A stretch of 64,000 nucleotides of DNA from Acinetobacter sp. ANC 5054 (GTDB taxonomy: Bacteria > Pseudomonadota > Gammaproteobacteria > Pseudomonadales > Moraxellaceae), in contig NZ_NEGG01000005.1 of assembly GCF_002135295.1 (NCBI RefSeq), forward strand, positions 179,754-243,753. The letters run 5' to 3'. The position numbers and the translations under genes were made by a program. The notes beneath the pieces were generated by a model. That model searched no databases. It saw only the letters and a list, made by a program, of their open reading frames with translations, and was not told where the DNA came from. Below, piece by piece: positions 37,334 through 45,839 of this stretch. Positions within the stretch are counted from its first letter, which is position 1. Each line of letters starts with the position of its first letter.

Positions 37334-37936
37334 ATGTCATTTGTCTTGGGTTTAACAGGTGGAATTGGTAGTGGTAAATCAGCCGCTAGCAATTGGTTTG
37401 AACGCCAAGGCATAACCGTTGTCGACGCCGATGTTGTCGCGCGTGAAATCGTAGAAATTGGTCAACCAGCACTCACTGCAATTCAACAACATTTTGGTGA
37501 TTGGGTCTTAATGAACAATGGTGAACTCAATCGTCGCGCGCTTCGTGAACATATTTTTAAAGAGCCCTCGGCACGTCATGCTCTTGAAGCGATTACCCAC
37601 CCTGCAATCCGCTTATCCATTATTCAGCAACTTGCACAAGCCACAAGCCCCTATGTGATTTTGGTATCTCCCCTGTTATATGAGACCAATCAACACAAAT
37701 TAACCCAACGTACGTTGCTCATTGATGCTACGGAGCAATTACAAATTCAGCGCGCTTCGACTCGAGATAGCCAGAATATTGAACAAATCCAAAAGATTAT
37801 TCAGGCACAAATGCCACGCTCTGAAAAACAAAAATTTGCTAACGATATTGTCTTAAATGACGGTCATTTAGATCATCTCTATGCACAACTTCGCCCCTTA
37901 CATTTAGCTTATTTGGCACTCGCCGAAACGCAATAA
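37334..37936 (+). CDS. coaE: Dephospho-CoA kinase
   Basis: Last step of coenzyme A synthesis, phosphorylating the 3' hydroxyl of dephospho-CoA; 200 aa. Walker A GGIGSGKS is at residues 9-16; the DADVVAREIV and HPAIR segments are typical. It follows pilD by 9 bp, the same pilD-coaE linkage seen in Pseudomonas. Confidence 0.95.
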   Translation: MSFVLGLTGGIGSGKSAASNWFERQGITVVDADVVAREIVEIGQPALTAIQQHFGDWVLMNNGELNRRALREHIFKEPSARHALEAITHPAIRLSIIQQLAQATSPYVILVSPLLYETNQHKLTQRTLLIDATEQLQIQRASTRDSQNIEQIQKIIQAQMPRSEKQKFANDIVLNDGHLDHLYAQLRPLHLAYLALAETQ

Positions 37937-37963
37937 AAAGCAGTCTATTTAGACTGCTTTTTT
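37934..37963. terminator. Shared terminator of coaE and the DMT transporter
   Basis: AAAAGCAGTCTA and TAGACTGCTTTT around a TT loop, with a T-run after and an A-run before. The coaE stop is just before it and the converging DMT gene ends inside its left arm (stop 37945-37947), so both genes use it. Confidence 0.8.
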
Positions 37964-38865
37964 TGTTGTTCGATTTGCTGTTGCAAACTATCTTTGCGTC
38001 CCAACCATTTCCACGGTTGAATCGCGCCAATCCCCATGCCAAGCAAACCGCAGATGATCGCGACATTTAATGGCTCATTTAACAGCGGTACTGCTAAAAT
38101 CGCAGCGATAAATGGTGCCAGAGTCACGATACTACCTGCTTTAAAAGCACCTAGACGTTTAATCGCTTCTACATACGTCAAGGTCGCAATAATCACCACA
38201 AAAATGCCATGGAAAATGACCTGCCCCACTAACTGCATCGGCTCTGGATCCGACCAATGTTTAGGGAAAAACAGCAAGTAAATCGGCACAAATACGATCG
38301 CAGACCAAATTGCAACACCGGCCATAGCATGCCAAGCCGAGAGCTTCCACTGTTTCAATAAAACAGTAAACACGCCCCACCAAATTGCGCTCAGGAAAAA
38401 GAGGAAATCACCAAGACCAAAGGCTACGCCCGTCTCCTGGTACATCAAGAAACTCATTAGGCCAATCGCAGAAACCATAATCAACACACTAATCCATGTG
38501 TGTTTATCGATCGGTTGTTTAAACAAGAGATATGCTGCAACTGCTGTACAGAGCGGAATACATCCATTTAGAAAAATAGCCGCATGTGCGGCTGGCGCAA
38601 AATGAAAAGCACTATACGCCGTTAAGCAATATGTAACACCGCCTAACATTGCCAAAATAAAAGGTTCTTTTTTCCATAAAAAAGCAGTGTCTTTTTTATA
38701 GATTAAAATCGGCATCAAAATACAAAATGCGAGGGCAAACCGCAATGCAGTTATATCCCAAGCACTGATGCCCCAATTGGCACTTAAGCGTGCGGTTAAG
38801 GTAAATCCGCCCCAAATACACATAGTAATGAGGACATAGAAGTACCCTTGCTTCTGGGGAGACAT
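37945..38865 (-). CDS. DMT-superfamily (EamA) transporter
   Basis: A 306-aa inner-membrane protein with ten predicted helices and the duplicated EamA fold (LTARLSANWGISAWDITALRFALAF; GSIVTLAPFIAAILAVPLLNEPLNV). Members export metabolites such as amino acids, but the substrate cannot be read from this sequence. It ends in a short Gln/Lys-rich cytoplasmic tail. It converges on coaE. Confidence 0.88.
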   Translation of the reverse strand: MSPQKQGYFYVLITMCIWGGFTLTARLSANWGISAWDITALRFALAFCILMPILIYKKDTAFLWKKEPFILAMLGGVTYCLTAYSAFHFAPAAHAAIFLNGCIPLCTAVAAYLLFKQPIDKHTWISVLIMVSAIGLMSFLMYQETGVAFGLGDFLFFLSAIWWGVFTVLLKQWKLSAWHAMAGVAIWSAIVFVPIYLLFFPKHWSDPEPMQLVGQVIFHGIFVVIIATLTYVEAIKRLGAFKAGSIVTLAPFIAAILAVPLLNEPLNVAIICGLLGMGIGAIQPWKWLGRKDSLQQQIEQQKKQSK

Positions 38866-38890
38866 AAGCGTTTCTTTTTAACTTTTAAAA

Positions 38891-39640
38891 TTAGAGATTG
38901 CGTTGACGACATGCTTCATACAGCGCCATACCTGTTGCCACACTCACATTTAAACTTTGTAAATTGCCCGCCATTGGAATATACACCGTTTGATCACATT
39001 GGCTTTGGGTAATTGGGCGTAAGCCTGTATCTTCAGCACCCATGACCACACATACACCCGTACCTGTAAAATCAAACTTTTGAATAGGTAATGCTTTTTC
39101 ATCCAGCATCGTACCTACTACACGTACATTAAAGTCTTCTTTAATTGCACCTAAAGTACGAGCCAAATTGGTCACTTGAATAAACTTCACTTTTTCAGCA
39201 CCACCTGCAGCCACTTTACGCGCGGTTGGTGTCAACGTTGCTGAACGGTCACGCGGTGAAATCACGGCTTCAACGCCCATTGCTGCAGCGGTACGAATAC
39301 ACGCACCTAAGTTATGCGGATCGGTAATATGATCTAGAGCCAACAACAAGGCATTTGGATTGGCTTGAAGCAATGCATCTAAGTCTTTTTCATTTAAGAC
39401 AGGATGTGGACGCACCGCAGCCACGACACCTTGGTGAAACGGCTGTCCTGCTAATTTTTCCAAACTGTCACGGCTGGCTTTTTGAATGGACACACCAAAG
39501 GGTTCAGCCAATTCAAAAATACGTTTTAAACGTTGATCTTCACGCCCTTTTAAAGCAAACAAAGTTAAAACTCGTTCTGGCTCAATCTCCAGTAATGACT
39601 CCACTGCATGAACGCCATAAAAATATTCCGGTTTTGCCAT
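38891..39640 (-). CDS. rlmB: 23S rRNA (guanosine2251-2'-O)-methyltransferase RlmB
   Basis: SPOUT-class enzyme methylating Gm2251 in the P loop of 23S rRNA; 249 aa. N-terminal substrate-binding domain (YGVHAVESLLE), then the knotted SAM domain with DPHNLGACIRTAAAMG, VMGAEDTGLRP and NLQSLNVSVATGMALYE. Usually paired with rnr in enteric bacteria; here it stands by itself next to the DMT transporter. Confidence 0.95.
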   Translation of the reverse strand: MAKPEYFYGVHAVESLLEIEPERVLTLFALKGREDQRLKRIFELAEPFGVSIQKASRDSLEKLAGQPFHQGVVAAVRPHPVLNEKDLDALLQANPNALLLALDHITDPHNLGACIRTAAAMGVEAVISPRDRSATLTPTARKVAAGGAEKVKFIQVTNLARTLGAIKEDFNVRVVGTMLDEKALPIQKFDFTGTGVCVVMGAEDTGLRPITQSQCDQTVYIPMAGNLQSLNVSVATGMALYEACRQRNL

Positions 39641-39715
39641 GAACGACCTCTAAATTTGAAAACTGCGAAAAACAACGACATGGGGAAATTACTCCCCGAA
39701 CAACTCAAAATACAA

Positions 39716-39751
39716 AAACGAAAAATCCTGCAAAGCAAGCTTTACAGGATT
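39716..39751 (-). terminator. Probable terminator of ppnP
   Basis: AATCCTG..AAAGC (39724-39736) and GCTTT..CAGGATT (39739-39751) pair with one mismatch. On the minus strand TTTTTCGTTTTTG follows. Confidence 0.65.
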
Positions 39752-39814
39752 AATGCTTGGCACGTAGTTTAACCGATTCAAGTTAAAAAAACTGTGCCTA
39801 AATGCGCTGAATGA

Positions 39815-40138
39815 TTAGCCTTCTAAATGGCACACATAATCGAGCACTTCATCTGTTTCAATCTTGAAGCGACTGTTCCCTGGAACATAGAAAGATTGAC
39901 CTGCACGGAACAATTCGCTTTCTTCGCTGTCAGCAATTTGAACACGGCATTCGCCTGAAATAATTTCCATACGTTCAGGAACATGTGTTTCAAAAGTCAG
40001 TGCTTGTTCAGTTGGAAGTAACACGCCCAGTGTTTTCTTCGTTCCATCTTCAAATTGCACAGTATGGCTGATGCATAAACCGCCAAAGTAAACATTTGAT
40101 TTTTTGATTACAGATACATGATCAAACTGTGCTGACAT
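39815..40138 (-). CDS. ppnP: Pyrimidine/purine nucleoside phosphorylase PpnP
   Basis: A 107-aa single-domain cupin (formerly DUF1255) that splits nucleosides to bases and ribose 1-phosphate. [44 protein letters not shown] and the [13 protein letters not shown] cupin segment match the family from end to end. An AGAAAA-type leader with GGAG precedes the ATG. Confidence 0.92.
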   Translation of the reverse strand: MSAQFDHVSVIKKSNVYFGGLCISHTVQFEDGTKKTLGVLLPTEQALTFETHVPERMEIISGECRVQIADSEESELFRAGQSFYVPGNSRFKIETDEVLDYVCHLEG

Positions 40139-40745
40139 GCGTTTTCTCCAGATAAAGCATATTTTTTAATATTTTGATGAATGTAGTTTAATTGTGCAGC
40201 AATAACTAATCAATCCATGTTTAAACCGTGTGATCGAATATTTAAAAAAAACTGTGAAACACCGCACTTAAGCTACATTTCTACATCACATCACTGGCCC
40301 AAAGTTTAAATTAGGCCGTCCCCGAGTACAAAATAGTTTTTTGTTTCATCCACTAAAGTTCAATCTCGATATTTATATAGAGTGAACAGAAAATTTAGCC
40401 CAAAAGTATTTATTCTCCGTTCCAAACAGCACTGAAATAAAATCCACGACATGAATTAAACATGATTTTGAATTTCTACTTCATAATTTCGTCGATAATA
40501 ATTTCGTCAGAAATAATGCTTTCTCTGAGCTTAAATTAGATTGATTGCATTCTAAAGACAATGCAAAAATCAAAAAATGACGCCTAAGGTAGTAAAAATG
40601 AAATACAGCAAAGATTTTTCATGTTTATATTTGATTTAATATAGAATTGTTCTGTTTGATGTCATCTTAAAATAAAATCTGGTCTTGTGACCCAAACAAA
40701 ACTTAATTATCTTTAACTCACACTTTTCGCAGCTTGGATGCGTTT
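40139..40745. other. Long non-coding region between ppnP and recN
   Basis: 607 bp, the longest gene-free stretch here. It contains a direct repeat of ATAATTTCGTC (40483-40493 and 40498-40508, spaced 15 bp) and an inverted repeat TTGCATT-N8-AATGCAA (40545-40551, 40560-40566). I see no terminator, no tRNA and no convincing ORF; a 13-codon frame at 40598 is noted but not called. Confidence 0.5.
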
Positions 40746-42407
40746 ATGCTGACACATTTAACTCTGATCAATTTTGCACTCGCTGACCACCTAGCCATCG
40801 ACATTGAACAAGGCTTCAATGTGCTGACAGGTGAAACAGGTGCAGGTAAGTCATTACTTTTAGATGCATTATCGGCATGTTTAGGTGAACGTATAGATAC
40901 CAATTACGTACGGTATGGATCAGATAAAGCTGATGTGACAGCCACGTTTAGCTATCAAGAACAAAGTCCTGAAGCCTTATGGTTAAAAGAACATGAACTT
41001 GATGATGAATCAGGTGAAATTCATTTACGCCGTGTCATCTTTGCTACAGGTCGCAGCAAAGCATGGATTAATGGACGTCCAAGCAGCCTGTCAGAATTGA
41101 AAGAAATTGGGCGTTTGTTGGTACAACTTTATAGCCAGCACAGCCAGCAACAATTGCTCGAACCGCCTTATCCAAAGCACTGGCTTGACCGTTATTATAA
41201 TTTTTACCAACCTGCTCAAGAAGTTCGAGATGCCTACAGCAAATGGCAAAAAGACATTCGTCAGCATCAAGCGGCGCTGGATGCTCAAGCGACACGTAAA
41301 CAACGCATTGAAACCTTAGAGTTGCAACTCGAAGAACTCGAAGACGTGGTGCAAACCGACTATAAAGACATTGAACAGGAATTTGACCGCCTTAGCCATC
41401 ATGAACACATCATGCAGGATTGCAGTTATGGCTTAAATGCTTTGGATGATGCAGAACAAAATATTAATCAGGAAATAGGCACGATTATTCGTCGCATTGA
41501 ATCGCATGCCGGACGTAGCGAACAGCTTTCTGAAATTTATACCTCATTACTCAATGCACAAAGTGAAATTGAAGATGCGACCAGCAATTTACGTCAATTC
41601 ATTGATCGTCAAAGCTTCGATCCAGAGCGCATGGAAGAATTAAATACCAAACTGGAAGTTTTCCATCGTTTAGCCCGTAAATATCGCAGCCAGCCTGAAG
41701 ATTTAAAACAAGAATACGAAGCATGGCAACTTGAGTTAGAGCAACTACATCAACTTGAAGATCCTGAAACGTTGGCAGAACAAGTCGAAGTTTCTCATCA
41801 AGACTTCATTGCCAAAGCTGAGCATTTGGATCAAATACGCCGAGACGCTGCTGTCCCATTGGCTAAACAATTAACCGAGCAAGTCAAACAACTCGCACTG
41901 CCTGAAGCGCATTTTGAATTTAAATTTGAGCCGCTTGAACATGTATCGAGTGAAGGTTTAAGCTTTATTCAGCTGTTATTCACAGCCAACAAAGGTATTC
42001 CTGCGCAGCCTTTAGCTCGCGTGGCATCGGGTGGTGAATTATCTCGTATTGCACTCGTGATGCAGGTGATGAATGCGGAAAAAACCGATTCGGAAGTCTT
42101 GGTCTTCGATGAAATTGATGTCGGGATCAGTGGTGGTACAGCTGAAATTGTGGGCCGTTTATTGGCAGACCTTGCGCAACATGTGCAAATTCTATGTATC
42201 ACGCATCAAGCGCAAGTTGCAGCGCAATCTGATCAGCACTTGTTGGTGAAGAAGCGTCAAACCGACCCTGCCAGCAGTACGATTATCGAACTTGAAGAAG
42301 ACGATCGAATTCAGGAACTTGCTCGCATGACAGGTGGTGTTGAAATTAGTGACACCACATTGCAACATGCCAAACACTTACGCCAATTAAAATTTCAGCA
42401 CAGCTAA
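40746..42407 (+). CDS. recN: DNA repair protein RecN
   Basis: SMC-like ATPase acting in recombinational repair of double-strand breaks; 553 aa, the same as E. coli RecN. The head domain has Walker A GETGAGKS (29-36) and the C-terminal Walker B at FDEIDVGISG (D455, E456), with a central coiled coil rich in Glu, Gln and Arg. An ATG four codons upstream (40734) is in frame; the ATG at 40746 gives the family start MLTHLTLINFALAD and has GGATG before it. It has a long upstream region that may carry damage-response control. Confidence 0.95.
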   Translation: MLTHLTLINFALADHLAIDIEQGFNVLTGETGAGKSLLLDALSACLGERIDTNYVRYGSDKADVTATFSYQEQSPEALWLKEHELDDESGEIHLRRVIFATGRSKAWINGRPSSLSELKEIGRLLVQLYSQHSQQQLLEPPYPKHWLDRYYNFYQPAQEVRDAYSKWQKDIRQHQAALDAQATRKQRIETLELQLEELEDVVQTDYKDIEQEFDRLSHHEHIMQDCSYGLNALDDAEQNINQEIGTIIRRIESHAGRSEQLSEIYTSLLNAQSEIEDATSNLRQFIDRQSFDPERMEELNTKLEVFHRLARKYRSQPEDLKQEYEAWQLELEQLHQLEDPETLAEQVEVSHQDFIAKAEHLDQIRRDAAVPLAKQLTEQVKQLALPEAHFEFKFEPLEHVSSEGLSFIQLLFTANKGIPAQPLARVASGGELSRIALVMQVMNAEKTDSEVLVFDEIDVGISGGTAEIVGRLLADLAQHVQILCITHQAQVAAQSDQHLLVKKRQTDPASSTIIELEEDDRIQELARMTGGVEISDTTLQHAKHLRQLKFQHS

Positions 42408-42428
42408 ATCACCGTAAATGTCATGCAT

Positions 42429-42464
42429 AAAAAAGCCTTAGTTCACTTTGACTAAGGCTTTTTT
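42429..42464. terminator. Bidirectional terminator after recN
   Basis: AAAAAAGCCTTAGT (42429-42442) and ACTAAGGCTTTTTT (42451-42464), an almost ideal intrinsic terminator between converging genes. Confidence 0.9.
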
Positions 42465-42483
42465 ATCACTTGTGATACGACAG

Positions 42484-43209
42484 TTATTTAACAATCCCTT
42501 GATAGACATAACCTTTTGAGCCCAAGCTATAGCGTAAATACTTCTGTTGTGGCTGATAGTTTTCATTTAATAACATCACATCCACATGTTTAGGACCAAC
42601 TTTTAAATAGTTTTGACTTGAGCTTCTGTCTTGATCGTAGTGGCAATCATAATCGACTGAAATTTCATCTAGGTTTTTTTGCTTGGTTTTAAAGACATAG
42701 GATTTTAGTAATTGCTTTGGACCTACTTCAACCGCACGGACGTGATGCATCCCTGAACAGCTATCGCCTTTGTAATAGCTACGCACCAAATACACGACTT
42801 TATTGTTTATGCGCACAGGTTGAATCTGATTGATCGAACCTGAATCAAACTGATCTACATGTTGGGTTTTACCTGTGTAGTACTGCACATAGCTATCCCA
42901 CTCCCCCATGGTGCCGCCACCCGAAATATCAAAGGTATAAAACTTCAGTTTTTTGTCAGGCGAATATTGGATACGTACATAGCCTTGCTCGGTCAACGCA
43001 GGAAAATCATAATTAAAACTGCTCTGATCAGCTGAAATAATGTCTACAACTGCACTTTCTATATCAACATTGACCTCATAGAAATTCTGCTGCTTAAATT
43101 TTTGGAGTACTTGAGATTCTTGCTTTTGTAAGCTCTGAACATTTGCAAAACTTAAACTTGAAAGGGTGCTCATTAGACCAATGCAGATCCATGTATTGAT
43201 TTTTTTCAT
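42484..43209 (-). CDS. Exported protein of unknown function
   Basis: A 241-aa protein I do not recognise. It has a signal peptide (MKKINTWICIGLMSTLSSLSFA) and a mature domain with no lipobox, so it is probably periplasmic. It has two widely spaced Cys (in GDSCSGMHH and YDCHYDQD) that could form a disulfide, and many Tyr, Gln and Val residues suggesting a beta-rich fold. It is monocistronic, with the recN terminator on its downstream side. The function is unknown. Confidence 0.7.
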   Translation of the reverse strand: MKKINTWICIGLMSTLSSLSFANVQSLQKQESQVLQKFKQQNFYEVNVDIESAVVDIISADQSSFNYDFPALTEQGYVRIQYSPDKKLKFYTFDISGGGTMGEWDSYVQYYTGKTQHVDQFDSGSINQIQPVRINNKVVYLVRSYYKGDSCSGMHHVRAVEVGPKQLLKSYVFKTKQKNLDEISVDYDCHYDQDRSSSQNYLKVGPKHVDVMLLNENYQPQQKYLRYSLGSKGYVYQGIVK

Positions 43210-43498
43210 TTTTTATCCTTCATGCTGATGCAAAACACGTTTAAGTTTTGGAAAATTTTAGCAAGAAATTTAGCTGAAAATTAAGAGAATTCTGTGATGA
43301 TCCTGATAGCGTCTGTATCCAATTCATTGCATTGTTTAGGATGTTTCTCTTAGTCACATTCAATCCAAAGATAAAACCCTGACCTTCATCAAATTGTTTT
43401 TTGCATAAAAACTCATTGTTGAAAGGCTTTGACTCTAGTATGTTGATCATTATATAGAGATTAGAATGATTGAAATCATAACAAGGAGAAGCCATTAG

Positions 43499-44053
43499 GT
43501 GACTAAACAATACCTAACACATCGCTGCCTGATCGCTCCGCCAGAAATAAATGATGAATTTTTTGCCCACACTGTTATTTATTTGGCGCGACATGATGAA
43601 GACGGCGCACAAGGCATCATTATTAACCGTCCTTCGGGCTTACAAATCAAAGAACTCTTGAATGATTTGGAAATTGAAGCGGATAATGTGCATCCTCATG
43701 AAGTGTTGCAAGGCGGCCCCTTGCGCCCTGAGGCAGGTTTTGTTCTTCATACCGGTCAACCTACATGGCACTCTTCCATCGCAGTCGGTGAAAATGTGTG
43801 TATTACCACGTCTAAAGATATTTTAGATGCGATTGCACACAACGAAGGCGTGGGACGTTATCAAGTTGCGCTCGGCTATGCCAGCTGGGGTAAAAGCCAG
43901 TTAGAAGAAGAAATCGCTCGTGGCGATTGGCTGATTTGCGACTCAGACATGGATTTAATATTTAACTTACCTTATGACGACCGTTGGGATGCTGCCTATA
44001 AAAAGATGGGCGTAGACCGCATGTGGTTGTCATCTGAGATTGGACATGCCTGA
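43499..44053 (+). CDS. algH: YqgE/AlgH-family protein
   Basis: A 184-aa protein of the UPF0301 (YqgE/AlgH) family. The core [37 protein letters not shown] and [18 protein letters not shown] are diagnostic. The family's role is unclear; in Pseudomonas AlgH was linked to alginate. The GTG at 43499 is preceded by AAGGAGA at a good distance. It overlaps ruvX by 8 bp, the usual pairing. Confidence 0.93.
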   Translation: MTKQYLTHRCLIAPPEINDEFFAHTVIYLARHDEDGAQGIIINRPSGLQIKELLNDLEIEADNVHPHEVLQGGPLRPEAGFVLHTGQPTWHSSIAVGENVCITTSKDILDAIAHNEGVGRYQVALGYASWGKSQLEEEIARGDWLICDSDMDLIFNLPYDDRWDAAYKKMGVDRMWLSSEIGHA

Positions 44054-44489
44054 TTTACCGCAATATCAAATGATAATGGCCTTTGACTTTGGCACACAAA
44101 AGACAGGAATGGCAGTAGGACAAGCCTTGATTGAAAGTGCAAATCCCCTGCCACTCTTCCCGATGAAAGACGGCATTCCGAATTGGGACAATTTGCTGAA
44201 AATTGTAAAGCAATATCAACCTGACTTATTTATTGTCGGCTTACCTCTCAATATGGACGACAGTGAATCTGAACTTTCAACCCGCGCACGTAAATTTGCC
44301 CGTCGCTTACGCCATCAAACCAATATTGAAACATTTATGGTTGATGAGCGTCTGACCACGCGTGAAGCCCGTGATGAATTAGATCATTATCAAGCCCAAG
44401 GTCGTGCTAAAAAACTCTCTGCGGATAGTCTTGCAGCAGCACTGTTTATTGAAAGTTGGTTTAGAAATCCAGTAGGTTTAAAACCTTAA
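44046..44489 (+). CDS. ruvX: Pre-16S rRNA nuclease YqgF/RuvX
   Basis: A 147-aa RNase H-fold protein (YqgF) that processes the 5' end of 16S rRNA and is annotated as a putative Holliday-junction resolvase. [13 protein letters not shown] with the first metal-binding Asp (D14), [20 protein letters not shown] and the [14 protein letters not shown] end all fit. The ATG at 44046 overlaps the algH stop. Confidence 0.93.
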   Translation: MPDLPQYQMIMAFDFGTQKTGMAVGQALIESANPLPLFPMKDGIPNWDNLLKIVKQYQPDLFIVGLPLNMDDSESELSTRARKFARRLRHQTNIETFMVDERLTTREARDELDHYQAQGRAKKLSADSLAAALFIESWFRNPVGLKP

Positions 44490-44510
44490 AAGCTCCTTTG
44501 ATTTGAAAAC

Positions 44511-44550
44511 CATAAAAAAAGCATCTCGTTTAGAGATGCTTTTTTTATGG
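44511..44550. terminator. Very strong bidirectional terminator after ruvX
   Basis: CCATAAAAAAGCATCTC and GAGATGCTTTTTTTATGG around a GTTTA loop; the inverted repeat extends past the A and T runs. Confidence 0.9.
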
Positions 44551-44596
44551 CAAATGAATTTCTTTATCTGCCACCAATGAAATGATTGGGGATAAC

Positions 44597-45601
44597 TTAG
44601 TTTTTATCCACAATATGCACCGTTGCTGTACGACCTGCAACAAATGCCAATTGATCATGTGGAACTTCATCTAACATGATTTTAACGGGTACCCGCTGTG
44701 CAAGACGGACCCAGCTAAAGGTTGGGTTTACATTGGCAAGTAAACCATCTGTTGAGGTTCGTTCACGGTCTTCAATCCCTGTTGCCACACCTTGTACATG
44801 ACCTTTATAGGTTTCAGAACTTCCCATCAATTGAATCGTTGCCGGTGCACCCACATAGATTTTATCAAGTTTAGTTTCTTCAAAATAACCCACAACATAC
44901 AATTGTTGACGGTCAATTAAAGCAGCGACAGCTTGACCCACTTTCACATAGTTCCCTGCTTTGAGCTCAAAGTTGGATAAGGTTCCATCGGTCGGTGCGA
45001 CTACTTCTGAACGTTTTAAATTCAGTTCAGCCAAATGTAAATTACTGGTCGCGACTTCAATCAAGGCTTTCTGTTGAACCACACTGGCTTTGGCTTGTTC
45101 AATGGCAGCAGCAGATTGTTCATGCTCTGCATGTGATTGATCTCGTACTGCAAACATTTGATCTTGTTCTTGTTTTGAAATTGCACCATCCATTAGGTCT
45201 GAATAACGGTTGGCATTTTTATCTGCAAGATTAATGTTGGCTTGTGATTTCACCAAATTCGCTTTGGATTCTGCCAATTGTGCTTCAGCACCCGCCAAAC
45301 CCGCCTTGGCTTTGGCAAGGTCAGATTTGGCTTGCTCCACATCTAAGGCTTGACGTGCTACATCAATACGGAATAAGACCTGACCCTTTTTCACTTGCTG
45401 GTTATCTTGTACCAAAACATCCGTAACCAAACCTGACACATCAGAAGAGACTTGGATTACATCACCACGCACACGTCCATCACGTGTCCAAGGCTCAGAG
45501 TTGTAATAGTCCCAAATATGTTTAATCGCGAGTAAGGCCACACATGCCACAATGATCAGCAATATTGGCCGAGCATATTTACGCACATTTACAGTTGTCA
45601 T
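44597..45601 (-). CDS. HlyD-family efflux periplasmic adaptor (AaeA-like)
   Basis: A 334-aa membrane-fusion protein: one N-terminal membrane helix (about 12-31), the barrel-sandwich segment with DVSGLVTDVLVQDNQQVKKGQVLFRID, a long alpha-hairpin of Ala/Gln/Lys-rich coiled coil, and the beta-barrel domain. The WTRDGRVRGDVIQVSSDVSG opening is like AaeA and EmrA. Third gene in a FUSC-DUF1656-HlyD operon, so it probably links the FUSC pump to an outer-membrane channel (TolC-type, see 52887). Confidence 0.9.
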   Translation of the reverse strand: MTTVNVRKYARPILLIIVACVALLAIKHIWDYYNSEPWTRDGRVRGDVIQVSSDVSGLVTDVLVQDNQQVKKGQVLFRIDVARQALDVEQAKSDLAKAKAGLAGAEAQLAESKANLVKSQANINLADKNANRYSDLMDGAISKQEQDQMFAVRDQSHAEHEQSAAAIEQAKASVVQQKALIEVATSNLHLAELNLKRSEVVAPTDGTLSNFELKAGNYVKVGQAVAALIDRQQLYVVGYFEETKLDKIYVGAPATIQLMGSSETYKGHVQGVATGIEDRERTSTDGLLANVNPTFSWVRLAQRVPVKIMLDEVPHDQLAFVAGRTATVHIVDKN

Positions 45602-45632
45602 AGATTTACCTCAATCATTTCAATTTTTTCGA

Positions 45633-45839
45633 CTAGAACTGGCAGACAATAAATAACCAATGCACTAGCCAAAGCAGCATGACAAATACACACAGGTAAA
45701 AGATATTTGGCATCGGCACCCAATCTGGATCGACAAAGCGGTCGGCTATACGCATCAACACACGTAAAATCAGATATGCCAAAATCGCTTGAATCAATAG
45801 AATCGGGACATACACGCCATAAATATTAAGCTCACCCAT
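45633..45839 (-). CDS. DUF1656 small membrane protein (AaeX-like)
   Basis: A 68-aa protein with two membrane helices (about 8-28 and 44-64). MGELNIYGVYVPILLIQAILAYL matches the AaeX/DUF1656 family, which always sits between an FUSC pump gene and its HlyD adaptor. Its start overlaps the end of the FUSC gene by 8 bp. Probably an accessory subunit. Confidence 0.88.
   Translation of the reverse strand: MGELNIYGVYVPILLIQAILAYLILRVLMRIADRFVDPDWVPMPNIFYLCVFVMLLWLVHWLFIVCQF

Noticed and set aside
40598..40639. A 13-codon frame upstream of recN that could be a leader peptide
   Set aside because: Too short to judge, with only AAGG about 9 bases before it and no attenuator structure after it.
43241..43510. 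An 89-codon minus-strand frame between the exported protein and algH
   Set aside because: It overlaps the algH ribosome site and start, lacks a ribosome site of its own, and shows no recognisable fold or signal.
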